A stretch of 64,000 nucleotides of DNA from CADEEL01 sp050246475 (lineage in GTDB: Bacteria > Pseudomonadota > Alphaproteobacteria > Caulobacterales > Aquidulcibacteraceae), in contig JBFWVZ010000003.1 of NCBI GenBank assembly GCA_050246475.1, positions 62,001 through 126,000 of the forward strand, read 5' to 3'. Made by a program: the position numbers and the translations under genes. The notes below the pieces were generated by a model, which saw only the letters and a program-made list of their open reading frames with translations, was not told the origin of the DNA and ran no database searches. Positions within the stretch are counted from its first letter, which is position 1. Every line of letters starts with the position of its first letter. Of this stretch, positions 8,968 to 16,978 are shown piece by piece.

Positions 8968-9849
8968 ATGGACGTTCTAACGCTCAATCCCGTTGCCGCC
9001 GGGCTCAACAATCAGCGCTACGCGCTGCTGGGGCTCTTCGAGATCGCCCGCGCGCGCGGCGCGGCCGTGCGCCTGCCTACGCAGGTTGTGGATTTCACGC
9101 CTCAGGCGGGTTCGAACCGTCATGTCCTCATGCCGATCTGGGATGCGTTCGATCGAGGCGGCTTCCTTCGCGCCATCTTGGGGAGCAAGACCACGAAGAA
9201 GGCGGTCTCCGAGACGCTGGACGCCAAAGCTGCATTCGACGTCGGCGCCCACGCCATCCACAACGCGCAGCGCGGCGATTTCGCGGAGGCATTCATCGGC
9301 GAGGGCGTGCGCGCGGCCGCGCCGCTCCGCGCGACCGCGGATGAAGCGGCGGCCTTTCTCGCCGAGAAGCGCGCGGCGACGCTTCAATTGCGCATCGAGC
9401 GGGATTGGCAGGTTTATCTCCGCAAGCGGCTTGGCGCGGTCGAGGCGCGCACCGCGCAAGGACATGTCACCGTCGATCCGCTGACGATCCTGCGCAAAGT
9501 CCGCGCAACGCCGGCGCTCGCGCGCTTTGAGGCGGTGTTTGCATGTTGCGACGAGGACGATCTCGCTGTCAGCAAGGAAGCGATCAAGGAGGCGGGCGCG
9601 GTAGCGGGGGTGGAAGTGCTGCTCAAGCCAGACTTGCCCGTCGCTTACCCCGCCTCGCGCCTCAAGCGTTCGCTGATCGATTTCGAAATATGCCGCGCCG
9701 CGCCGGCCTATGTCGGCCTTGCCGCTTCGACCTTCTCGCGTTCGCTGCGCTACCTCGCGCGCGCCGAAGGCCGGCTCGCGACGCAATTCCGCTACGACGC
9801 CGGCATCGACCAGTGCGCGCCGTTTGCCGAACACGTCGATGCGCAATGA
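8968..9849 (+). CDS. Putative glycosyltransferase, O-fucosyltransferase-like
   Basis: 293 residues from ATG 8968. The beginning LNPVAAGLNNQRYALLGLFEIARARGAAVRLP resembles the GDP-fucose-dependent O-fucosyltransferase/NodZ-like fold (an N-Q-R type loop followed by a helix). Near the C-terminus, PAYVGLAASTFSRSLRYLAR resembles the conserved acceptor/donor loop of that superfamily. This is remote similarity by eye and not proof of activity. The frame runs back through the tRNA, but starting inside the tRNA makes no sense. With only four bases between the tRNA CCA and the ATG there is no Shine-Dalgarno, so tRNA 3' processing would leave an almost leaderless message. Confidence 0.55.
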   Translation: MDVLTLNPVAAGLNNQRYALLGLFEIARARGAAVRLPTQVVDFTPQAGSNRHVLMPIWDAFDRGGFLRAILGSKTTKKAVSETLDAKAAFDVGAHAIHNAQRGDFAEAFIGEGVRAAAPLRATADEAAAFLAEKRAATLQLRIERDWQVYLRKRLGAVEARTAQGHVTVDPLTILRKVRATPALARFEAVFACCDEDDLAVSKEAIKEAGAVAGVEVLLKPDLPVAYPASRLKRSLIDFEICRAAPAYVGLAASTFSRSLRYLARAEGRLATQFRYDAGIDQCAPFAEHVDAQ

Positions 9850-9880
9850 TCGCTCCGCGAACGGAATGACCAGTCTTACC

Positions 9881-9909
9881 TTGATGTAATTGGCGCCTCT
9901 CGCCTATCG
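9881..9909 (+). promoter_or_regulatory. Putative promoter of the 9965 two-gene module
   Basis: TTGATG (9881-9886), 17-base spacer, CTATCG (9904-9909), in the 115-base gap before the module. It fits the -35/-10 form seen elsewhere in the window but is weaker. Confidence 0.35.
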
Positions 9910-9964
9910 CGGGAACTTTTCGCGTGCTTCCTCGTTGTCACGCGAACGCGGTTCGCCGCGTTCG

Positions 9965-11476
9965 ATGCATCGGATGGAGGGCGCCATTCCAAATCTTTCT
10001 GCAAATCAACTCGATAGCGAGTTGCGCTTGAGCGCGCGCGGGCAAAGCGACGGGCGCCAAAATCAACCGCCGCCGGAAGCGGCGCGCCTTTCCGAATCCG
10101 AAGCGTCCGTGATCAACCGCGTGGACGGCGCGCTCTCGCAGCATTCGAAGACGCTCCTCGGCGTCGCATCCGCGCACGATTTCACGACGCTGCCGCAAGA
10201 GCTCGAAACGCTCGCGGGCGAGCCGCAAACGATCCTCACGCAATTCCGCGGCAAGAAATCGCGCGCGCAGACCGCCGTTGAGGCGGAACTCGCGAACGCG
10301 CACACGGATTATGAGCGCGCGTATCGCGATTACCGCACCTTCCGCATCCAGCACGGGCTCACGGACAGTGAGCCGAGCTATGACAATGTGTTTTGGCGCA
10401 AGGTCTTTTGGCTGGCGCTGCTCTTCACGATCGAAGTGGCGGCGAACGGCTGGGTGATCGGGCAGGCAGCGCCGGGCGGCCTCGTCGAAGGCTGGACGAC
10501 GGCGCTGATGATCTCCGTGCTCGTCGTGCTCACCGGCACGCTTGTGGGCATGGGGCCGTGGCGGTACATGAACTATGGCGGCGTCGACGGCGCGGGGCGC
10601 TCGCATCGCCTGTGGGCGATACCGGGCGTCGTGATCGGCGGCTTGGCGCTTCTCTTCTTCGCGCTCTATGTCGCGCACTATCGCTTCGCGCTTTCATCGA
10701 CGACGCTCGACGCACCCGTGCCGACGAATATTCTCACTGCGATGGCGTCCAATCCGTTCGCGCCGTTTCAACAGCTTGAATCGCTCATGCTGTTTGTGAT
10801 CGCGATCCTGATCGGCATCTTCGCCGTGGCGCGCGGCGCGCGCTGGGATGATCCGTATCCGGGTTACGGCCCCCGCCACCGGCGCATGGAGGAGGCGCGC
10901 GAGCGCGCGCAAGGCCTCTCGCAACGCCTCTCGCATGAGATCGATCAAGCGAAAGCCGAGGCGGATGAAGCGATGAACGCGATCGGTGCCAAGAGCCAGG
11001 AAGCCATCGGCATGCTCAAGCGCTCGCTCGCGAAGACGCAGGACAATGCGGGCCAATGGGATTCAGCGGCGGCCGAGATTGTCGCGGAAGGGCGCGACGC
11101 GATTGATATCTATCGCAATGCCAATCGCGGTGCGCGCAGCGTGCGCGAGCCGGATTATTTCGCGCAGGATCCGTTCGCGGGCCGCGCGCCGCCGACAAGC
11201 GCGCAGATCATCCAGACGCTGGAGACCTCGCTCTCGCGCGCGACGGGCAACATCACGCAGTTCAAGAGCCAACTCGCCGGCGCGCGCGCGCAGCTCGAGG
11301 CGGAGTATCAGAGCTTCTATGACGATGAGCTGACGCCGTTCCTGCGCAAGGTGCAGGAAGGCGCAGCGACACGCGTGCGCACGGAGTTCCCGAACCCGAG
11401 CGTTGAGCCGCCGCCCACGCCGATGCCCGAGCAGGGCGAGGTGCTTCAGCTTCGCCGCAATGGAACGAACCCATGA
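9965..11476 (+). CDS. Unrecognised four-helix membrane protein with C-terminal coiled coil
   Basis: 503 residues if ATG 9965 is used (ATG 9974 is also possible); an upstream in-frame TTG at 9890 lacks support. The first 145 residues are soluble and helical. Four membrane segments follow at about 147-165, 177-199, 217-239 and 272-290, then a charged helical stretch with heptad-like pattern (about 305-365, EEARERAQGLSQRL...) and a Pro-rich tail. I recognise no family. The stop overlaps the next start as ATGA, so it is translationally coupled to the anchored VWA-like protein and they likely work as one complex. The layout of coiled coils around a membrane core suggests a structural or sensing role, which is inference only. 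Confidence 0.7.
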   Translation: MHRMEGAIPNLSANQLDSELRLSARGQSDGRQNQPPPEAARLSESEASVINRVDGALSQHSKTLLGVASAHDFTTLPQELETLAGEPQTILTQFRGKKSRAQTAVEAELANAHTDYERAYRDYRTFRIQHGLTDSEPSYDNVFWRKVFWLALLFTIEVAANGWVIGQAAPGGLVEGWTTALMISVLVVLTGTLVGMGPWRYMNYGGVDGAGRSHRLWAIPGVVIGGLALLFFALYVAHYRFALSSTTLDAPVPTNILTAMASNPFAPFQQLESLMLFVIAILIGIFAVARGARWDDPYPGYGPRHRRMEEARERAQGLSQRLSHEIDQAKAEADEAMNAIGAKSQEAIGMLKRSLAKTQDNAGQWDSAAAEIVAEGRDAIDIYRNANRGARSVREPDYFAQDPFAGRAPPTSAQIIQTLETSLSRATGNITQFKSQLAGARAQLEAEYQSFYDDELTPFLRKVQEGAATRVRTEFPNPSVEPPPTPMPEQGEVLQLRRNGTNP

Positions 11477-12246
11477 GCACCGCCGAGCGCGCACGGGAGA
11501 ACCGGCGCTATGGGATCATGACGGCGGGCGTGCTCATCACGCTCGCGGCGCTTTCGTTCACGGTGTGGTGGTTCCGCCCGCCCAATCCCGATCCGGAGAC
11601 GCTCTGCCCAACCACGCGGCCGATCACGGCGCATACGGTGGTGGTCGTTGACCGCACCGACCGCTGGAATCCATCGACCGGTGAGGCGCTGCGCGAACTC
11701 ATCGAAGAAGCGCAACGCGAAACGCAGCAATACGAGAAATTCTCCATCGTCTCGCTTGATAGCGATCTCTCGACGCGGCCGATATTCTCCGTGTGCAATC
11801 CCGGCGAGCCGACCTTCCTCACCGATCTTTATCGCGGGCACCGTTACACCGTGCGCGATTTCGAGGAGCGCTTCGTCGGCGCGGCGGAGCGTGTCGTGGC
11901 TGAGGTGCGTGAGCCCGCGGAAGCTTCGACGAGCCCCATCGTCGAATACGTGCATCGCTGGCTTGGGCGCGACGACTTCAACGCGGAGGTGCCGAACCGG
12001 CGCCTCGTGCTGATTTCCGATATGCGCCAGAACTCGGAGGCGCTCTCCGTCTATGCCGGGCGCGGGGAGGATTTGGCGCAGCTCGTGGAGCGCGAGTTCG
12101 GCGCGGCGGGCAGGGGCGTGGCGTTCGACGTCTATTTCGTGCCGCACGGGCGCGACTACAATGTGAGCGAATCCGAAGTCCGCGACGCGTGGGACGCCGC
12201 GTTCCGGCAGATCAACGCGAGCTATGAGTGGCGCCAGATCGATTAG
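11473..12246 (+). CDS. Single-pass membrane protein with VWA-like domain
   Basis: 257 residues. One membrane helix (about 14-34) follows a short charged N-terminus, leaving the rest on the outer side if positive-inside holds. The fold pattern suggests a von Willebrand A-like domain: strand HTVVVVDRTDRW with D60 and T62 where a MIDAS D-x-S/T-x-S would be, and a later strand RRLVLISDM with S182/D183. The canonical MIDAS is incomplete (D-R-T-D), so metal binding is uncertain. Two cysteines, C45 and C108, could form a disulfide. Coupled to the preceding membrane protein by an ATGA overlap. The product is not one I recognise. Confidence 0.65.
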   Translation: MSTAERARENRRYGIMTAGVLITLAALSFTVWWFRPPNPDPETLCPTTRPITAHTVVVVDRTDRWNPSTGEALRELIEEAQRETQQYEKFSIVSLDSDLSTRPIFSVCNPGEPTFLTDLYRGHRYTVRDFEERFVGAAERVVAEVREPAEASTSPIVEYVHRWLGRDDFNAEVPNRRLVLISDMRQNSEALSVYAGRGEDLAQLVEREFGAAGRGVAFDVYFVPHGRDYNVSESEVRDAWDAAFRQINASYEWRQID

Positions 12247-12255
12247 CGCGTCCGC

Positions 12256-12392
12256 TTACCCTCTCCCCTTGTGGGAGAGGGTGGCGCGGAACGCGCCGGG
12301 CGAGGGGTGCTGGCGCAACGATGAGCAGTCACCCCTCATCCGTCATCGCTGCGCGGTGACGCCTTCTCCCACAAGGGGAGAAGGAGAAGGGC
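12256..12392. repeat. Family A double-hairpin repeat between the VWA-like and GNAT genes
   Basis: Hairpin CCCTCTCC/GGAGAGGG at about 12259-12283 and CCTTCTCC/GGAGAAGG at 12362-12384, with further inverted bases between them (gcgaggggtg and cacccctcatc). It sits at the convergent 3' ends of the neighbouring genes and is read into by the frameshifted GNAT frame. Confidence 0.75.
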
Positions 12393-12713
12393 GCTAGATC
12401 CCCAACCGCTCCCGCCAATCGGGTGCACGATGTCGTGCCATTCGGCGTGCTTTTGGATGTAGGCCGCGAAGAAGGGGCATTGGGGCATGACTTTGAGGCC
12501 CGCGGCGCGCGCTTCTGCCAAAGCTGTGCGGATGAGGAGTGAGCCGATGCCGCGCCCCTCGAACGCTTCGGGCACGATTGTGTGCGGGAAGAGGATCGAA
12601 TCCGATCCCACCATGCGGAACTCCGCGAAGGCGACGTCATCGCCTAGGCGCACTTCGTAGCGCCCGGCGGCTTCGTTCTTGACGACTTCGAATTGGTTCT
12701 CTTCGGGCATCAC
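12336..12713 (-). CDS. GNAT-family N-acetyltransferase with apparent 3' frameshift
   Basis: As it stands the frame codes 125 residues: a compact YjdJ-type GNAT core with PHTIVPEAFEGRGIGSLLIRTALAEARAAGLKVMPQCPFFAAYI (acetyl-CoA loop EGRGIGS). Proteins of this kind usually end about ten residues after HPxW. Here, after EWHDIVHP, one missing C on the plus strand at 12420/12421 shifts the frame. Restoring it would give DWRERLGI and a TAG at 12394-12396, exactly at the edge of the repeat. The present frame instead runs about 20 residues into the repeat and ends at 12336. The core is intact, so activity may survive. It could be a real mutation or a sequencing error. Confidence 0.8.
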   Translation of the reverse strand: MMPEENQFEVVKNEAAGRYEVRLGDDVAFAEFRMVGSDSILFPHTIVPEAFEGRGIGSLLIRTALAEARAAGLKVMPQCPFFAAYIQKHAEWHDIVHPIGGSGWGSSALLLLPLWEKASPRSDDG

Positions 12714-12747
12714 GGGAGAAATGCGGGCGCGAAGTTCTGAGTCAAGC

Positions 12748-12880
12748 GCTCCCCGGACGCGAGCAGAGCGAGCGATCCGGGGGCCATCGCGCAGTTTGCC
12801 GCTGCATCATGGTGGTTGTTCAAGCATGGGCCCCGGCTCTCGCGCTTTGCGCTCGGCCGGGGAGCGGGCGGCTTGCCTTC
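12748..12880. repeat. Family B palindromic repeat between the GNAT and ThDP genes
   Basis: CCCCGGACGCGAG...GATCCGGGG arms followed by gggccccggctctcgcgctt and cggccggggagcgg, closely matching the copy at 3950-4085. It lies in the divergent gap between the GNAT start and the ThDP enzyme start. Confidence 0.7.
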
Positions 12881-12921
12881 TGTTGCGCGCCCCTATAGCG
12901 CCAGCGGCCAAAGAGGAACCG

Positions 12922-14565
12922 ATGGCCAGGACTGGCGCTCAAATTTTGGTGGACGTGCTCGCCGCGCAAGGCGTGGAGCGCGTGTTTTGCGTGCCGGGGG
13001 AATCGTATCTCTCGGTGCTCGATGCGCTCTACGATGCGCGCAACGCCATCGCCACGATCGTGTGCCGCCACGAAGCGGGCGCGGCGAACATGGCGGAGGC
13101 GACGGGCAAGCTCACGGGGCGGCCGGGCATCTGCTTCGTGACGCGTGGGCCGGGCGCGACGCATGCGTCGATCGGTGTGCACACCGCGCGGCAGGATTCG
13201 ACGCCGATGATCTTGTTCGTCGGGCAGGTCGCGCGCGCCGACAAGCACCGCGAAGCGTTTCAGGAACTAGACTACTCGGCCGTGTTCGGTTCGATCGCCA
13301 AATGGGCGGTGGAGATCGATGACGCGGCGCGAATTCCAGAAATTGTCGAGCGCGCCTTCCATGTCGCGATGCAGGGGCGGATGGGGCCTGTCGTCATCGC
13401 GCTGACGGAAGACATGTTGAGCGACGCGGTGGATGCGGCTGTGGGCGCGCGGATCGAGCCGGCGCAAGCGGCGCTCGATGCAAAGACGTTGAGTGAGATT
13501 GAAGGCGCGCTCAGCGGTGCGAAGGCGCCCGTGCTCATTCTCGGCGGGTCGGGCTGGGACGAAGCGGGATGCGCCTCGATCAAGGCGTTCGCGGAGAAGG
13601 CGGACCTGCCCGTCGTGCTCTCCTTCCGGCGCAAGGATTTGCTGTCGAACGATCATCCGAACTTCGCTGGCGATTTGGGCCTTGGACCAAACTCGAAATT
13701 GATCGCCCGGATCAAGGCGGCAGACCTCGTGATCGCCGTGGGCGCGCGGCTGGGGGAGAACCCGAGCCAGGCCTATTCGCTCTTCACGCGCGATGAGACG
13801 GCGCAGCGGCTCATTCATATTCATCCGAGCGCGGAGGAGATCGGGCGTGTGTGGCCGGCGAAGATCGGCGCCGTCGCGCATGTCTCGCGCGCGATGGAGG
13901 CGCTGGCGGCGCTGAGCGTGAAGCCGTCATGGAACGCGGCGACGAAAGAGGCGCGCAAGGAATACGAGGACTTCATCAAGCCGGTGGAGGTCACCGGCGC
14001 GGTCAATATGTCGGCGCTTGTGGCGCATTTGAGCGAGGCGTTGCCGGACGATGCGATCATCTGCAATGGCGCGGGGAATTTTGCGGCGTGGCTGCATCGC
14101 TTCTATCGCCATCGCGCGGCGAAGACGCAGCTTGCGCCGACGAGCGGCGCGATGGGCTACGGCTTTCCCGCCGCGATCGCGGCAAAGACCGCGCACCCCG
14201 ATCGCGACGTGATCTGCTTCGCGGGCGACGGCGATTTCATGATGAGCGCCGTCGAGATGGCGACGATCGCGCGCCACAACGTGGGCGTCGTCACCATCGT
14301 GATCGACAACGGAACCTACGGCACAATCCGCATGCATCAGGAGCGCGAATACCCCGCGCGCGTGCACGCGACCGACCTCTCCAATCCCGACTTCGTCGCG
14401 TTCGCGGCGAGCTTCGGCGTGTGGGGCACACGCGTTGAGAAGACGGAGTATTTCCCCGCCGCGCTCGCCGAAGCGCGCAAGCGCGCGCCCGCGCTCATTC
14501 ACGTGGTGACGAGCGCGGAAGACATTTCGCCCGGGCGCACGATCAGTGCGCTGCGGAAGGGGTAG
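12922..14565 (+). CDS. Thiamine-diphosphate-dependent enzyme, acetolactate synthase-like
   Basis: 547 residues with the three classical domains. The N-terminal pyrimidine-binding domain has the activating glutamate in CRHEAGAANMAEA and the family sequence GVERVFCVPGESYL. A central domain follows. The C-terminal PP domain carries the GDGDFMMS...IDNGTYG metal/ThDP motif (GDG-x(24-27)-N). This fits acetolactate synthase large subunit-like or related decarboxylases, though no regulatory small subunit is nearby, so a catabolic or uncharacterised role is as likely as branched-chain biosynthesis. Start ATG 12922 with aagaggaacc before it. The longer frame to 12679 crosses the repeat and the GNAT gene and is rejected. 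Confidence 0.88.
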   Translation: MARTGAQILVDVLAAQGVERVFCVPGESYLSVLDALYDARNAIATIVCRHEAGAANMAEATGKLTGRPGICFVTRGPGATHASIGVHTARQDSTPMILFVGQVARADKHREAFQELDYSAVFGSIAKWAVEIDDAARIPEIVERAFHVAMQGRMGPVVIALTEDMLSDAVDAAVGARIEPAQAALDAKTLSEIEGALSGAKAPVLILGGSGWDEAGCASIKAFAEKADLPVVLSFRRKDLLSNDHPNFAGDLGLGPNSKLIARIKAADLVIAVGARLGENPSQAYSLFTRDETAQRLIHIHPSAEEIGRVWPAKIGAVAHVSRAMEALAALSVKPSWNAATKEARKEYEDFIKPVEVTGAVNMSALVAHLSEALPDDAIICNGAGNFAAWLHRFYRHRAAKTQLAPTSGAMGYGFPAAIAAKTAHPDRDVICFAGDGDFMMSAVEMATIARHNVGVVTIVIDNGTYGTIRMHQEREYPARVHATDLSNPDFVAFAASFGVWGTRVEKTEYFPAALAEARKRAPALIHVVTSAEDISPGRTISALRKG

Positions 14566-14573
14566 CGGCGGCG

Positions 14574-14605
14574 TCGCTTTTCGCCGATAGCGGACACTAT
14601 GCGCG
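14574..14605. repeat. Short imperfect palindrome (GCGGACA type) upstream of the TIR gene
   Basis: gtcgcttttcgccgatagcg followed by gacac: an imperfect inverted repeat with GCGGACA at one end. A similar motif, aatgtctgttttgggcc then agatgcggtcatt, lies downstream of the same gene at 16738-16769. The rest of the 167-base gap before the TIR gene (14606-14732) shows no gene. Confidence 0.4.
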
Positions 14606-14732
14606 CCAAGCGCGGCGTCTGTCCCACAAACGAGTCGGCACATCGGTTTAGCAAGAGCGGCCCAAGTGGACTCCATCGACCTTCTCCCGACTGTACTGTA
14701 GTCCCTTTCGATCGTTTCCAGCGGGGCCGGTC

Positions 14733-16646
14733 GTGCCGGACATTTTCTTATCCTACAACCGTGATGATCAGGCACGTGCGAAGCTCTTTGCCGATGCGTT
14801 TCAGCGCGAGGGCTTGTCAGTCTGGTGGGATGTCGGGCTGCGCAGCGGCGAAGCGTATGACGAAGTGACGGAGAGCGCGCTGCGCGGCGCGAAGGCCGTA
14901 GTCGTCCTTTGGTCGAAGAAGTCCGTGCAATCTCGCTGGGTGCGTTCCGAGGCGACGCTTGCGGACCGCAACAAGACACTCGTTCCGGCCATGATCGAAG
15001 CGTGCGAACGCCCGGTCATGTTCGAACTGACCCAGACCGCAGAACTTTCGCACTGGCGCGGCGATGCCGGGGACAAGGCATGGCTGGCGTTTCTCGCCGA
15101 CGTCAGACGGTTCGTCGGAGAAGAGGCCACAGCGAAGGACTTCCCCCCTGTAGCACCGGCGGCGGAGCCGATCCTCGCCGTGCTGCCGTTCGATAACCTT
15201 TCGGCCGACGAGGAGATGACCTTCTTTTCGGATGGCGTCTCCGAAGAGATAATCCAGCGGCTGTCGCGCGGTGCGCAGATGAAGGTGATTGGCCGAACGT
15301 CCAGCTTTCAGTTCCGCGGGGAGCGCAAGGGCGAGGCGGCCGCGACCCTCCGATGCACTCATATTCTCGACGGTTCTATCAGGCGGGCCGCGGGGCGCGT
15401 GCGCATCGCCGCCCACCTGGCGGAGGCGGCGGGGCACACCACGCTTTGGTCCGAGCGCTACGACGCCACGCTGGACGACATCTTCGCGGTGCAGGACGAG
15501 ATATCGGAGCAGATCGCAACGGCCTTGCATCGGACGTTCGAGAGTTTCTCGACTCCCGGGGTCGATCCAAGCGACTATGACCTCTATCTCCGCGCCACGC
15601 TGTTCTCATTTGCTCCGGAGGAAATGCGTCGAAGCATCGCTTTACTGGAAAGCGTCACGTCGCGGGCGAAAGACTTCACCGAGGCCTGGAGCAGGCTGGC
15701 CTGGGCGCGTGCATTCCAGCACATGTACTCGCCTTTTCGCGAGCGGCCTGCGGAAGCTGCTCGAGCAAAGCAAGCGGCCGATCGTGCACTGGCGCTCGAT
15801 CCGGAAAATGCCGAGGCGTGGCTCGCGCAACTCCTCATCCAGCCAAACTACGGCGCATTTCTCCAGGCAGAGGAGATCGCGGCGCGCCTCAGGAGCGCGC
15901 CTTCGGGCGACGGAACGGGCATGTTCGTCGGCCGGTTCCTGCGTTCCGTGGGACGCGCGCGCAAGGCCGCAGAGCTTTCGGAGAGCGCGTACCGGCTGAA
16001 CTCGCTCGATCCGTCATATGTGAATCTGTACGCGCTTGCGATCATGGCCGTTGGTCGTGTCGCAGAGTCGGCGCTGATCCTAGAGGACGTCGTATCGCGT
16101 GCTCCCGATATGAGCTTCGGGGTGGCCAATCTGATGCGCGCCTACGCGTTCGCTGGTGATTGGGCAGGTGTGGATCGGTTGCTTGATCCGAACGCCAACC
16201 GGCCGTTTCGAGAGTTCGAGGCAGGTGTGCCCTTCATTCGCGCGAAGCAGACGGGGAGTGCGGAGTCGGTCGGCGTCCTGCGGACAGACATGGAGGATCG
16301 AGTCGCGAAGATTGGATGTCTTGACGTTGCGCGCATGGTCTATGCAGCCCACCTCGGCATGACTGACCGGGCCTACGAATTGGCGGAGCATGCTCACTTG
16401 GGTCCGCGAGGCGACGAGACCGACATCATGGGGCCCGACGCCTACGGAACCGGCATGTTGTTTTGGGAGATCATGCCGGAGATCCGGGTTGACCCGCGCT
16501 TCGTCAAACTCTGCGCACGGCTTGGGCTCGTTGAGTATTGGCTCACGACGCAGAAATGGCCGGATTGCGCAGATGCGGTCCCGTACGATTTCCGTGCGGC
16601 GTGCGAAGCGCACCGCGACTATCCGAGGGACAAGTTCTTCGGATGA
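14733..16646 (+). CDS. TIR domain - FlgO-like domain - TPR protein
   Basis: 637 residues from GTG 14733. Residues 1-135 form a TIR domain: DIFLSYNRDD (strand A/box 1), GLSVWWD, and SRWVRSEA with E73 where TIR NADases carry the catalytic glutamate. About 146-265 resemble the FlgO/CadC-associated domain (LAVLPFDNLSADEEMTFFSDGVSEEI ... GSIRRAAGRVRI ... WSERYD), and the remainder is TPR-like helical repeats with an ALALDPENAEAW unit. No membrane helix is visible. Such TIR-TPR proteins are common in alphaproteobacteria with unclear roles: signalling, or NAD+-depleting defence. Codon use seems less G+C-biased than in the neighbours, the gene stands alone, and it is bordered by palindromes, all hinting at transfer. 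Confidence 0.85.
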   Translation: MPDIFLSYNRDDQARAKLFADAFQREGLSVWWDVGLRSGEAYDEVTESALRGAKAVVVLWSKKSVQSRWVRSEATLADRNKTLVPAMIEACERPVMFELTQTAELSHWRGDAGDKAWLAFLADVRRFVGEEATAKDFPPVAPAAEPILAVLPFDNLSADEEMTFFSDGVSEEIIQRLSRGAQMKVIGRTSSFQFRGERKGEAAATLRCTHILDGSIRRAAGRVRIAAHLAEAAGHTTLWSERYDATLDDIFAVQDEISEQIATALHRTFESFSTPGVDPSDYDLYLRATLFSFAPEEMRRSIALLESVTSRAKDFTEAWSRLAWARAFQHMYSPFRERPAEAARAKQAADRALALDPENAEAWLAQLLIQPNYGAFLQAEEIAARLRSAPSGDGTGMFVGRFLRSVGRARKAAELSESAYRLNSLDPSYVNLYALAIMAVGRVAESALILEDVVSRAPDMSFGVANLMRAYAFAGDWAGVDRLLDPNANRPFREFEAGVPFIRAKQTGSAESVGVLRTDMEDRVAKIGCLDVARMVYAAHLGMTDRAYELAEHAHLGPRGDETDIMGPDAYGTGMLFWEIMPEIRVDPRFVKLCARLGLVEYWLTTQKWPDCADAVPYDFRAACEAHRDYPRDKFFG

Positions 16647-16838
16647 CAGCGGCGCGAGGATGAGTTGCGCGCCAACCCTTCGCCAGTGTGTTGGCAAAGA
16701 GTTGCGCGGCGGCGCGACCTACGGTGAAACGATGCGCCGAATGTCTGTTTTGGGCCAGATGCGGTCATTGGAGTGAGGGTGGGAGACTGGACCCTCGCTT
16801 GCGCGAGGGTCGAGCGGACGGCGTCTCCAATCTGCAAC
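16647..16838. repeat. Gap downstream of the TIR gene with palindromic motifs
   Basis: Part of a 332-base gap without a gene. It holds the imperfect palindrome aatgtctgttttgggcc...gcggtcatt (16738-16769) and a hairpin accctcgcttgcgcgagggt (16791-16810) followed by cgagcgga. The latter resembles ccctcgcgttcgcgaggg followed by ccgagcgga at 49923-49949. Confidence 0.45.
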
Positions 16839-16973
16839 TAATTTCCTTCTCCCGCCCATGGCGGGAGAAGGTGGCCGAAGGCCGGATGAGGGTGGGGTGA
16901 GCGAGATCGAGCGCGCCCCCTCATCCGTCAGCTTCGCTGCTGCCTTCCCCCCCTCGCGGGGCGAAGGAAATTT
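16839..16973. repeat. Family A double-hairpin repeat downstream of the peptidase gene
   Basis: Clear inverted ends: taatttccttctcccg (16839-) and ggcgaaggaaatttc (to about 16973). Inside are hairpins CTTCTCCCGCC/GGCGGGAGAAG and CCCCTCGCGGGG, and inverted ggatgaggg/cctcatcc. This copy shows best that the repeat is one unit with terminal inverted repeats, like a very small MITE. Confidence 0.7.
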
Positions 16974-16978
16974 CAGCC

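Noticed and set aside
12922..14565. Biosynthetic acetolactate synthase (ilvB) assignment
   Set aside because: No small subunit or other ilv genes are near, and the ThDP family is too broad for that call.
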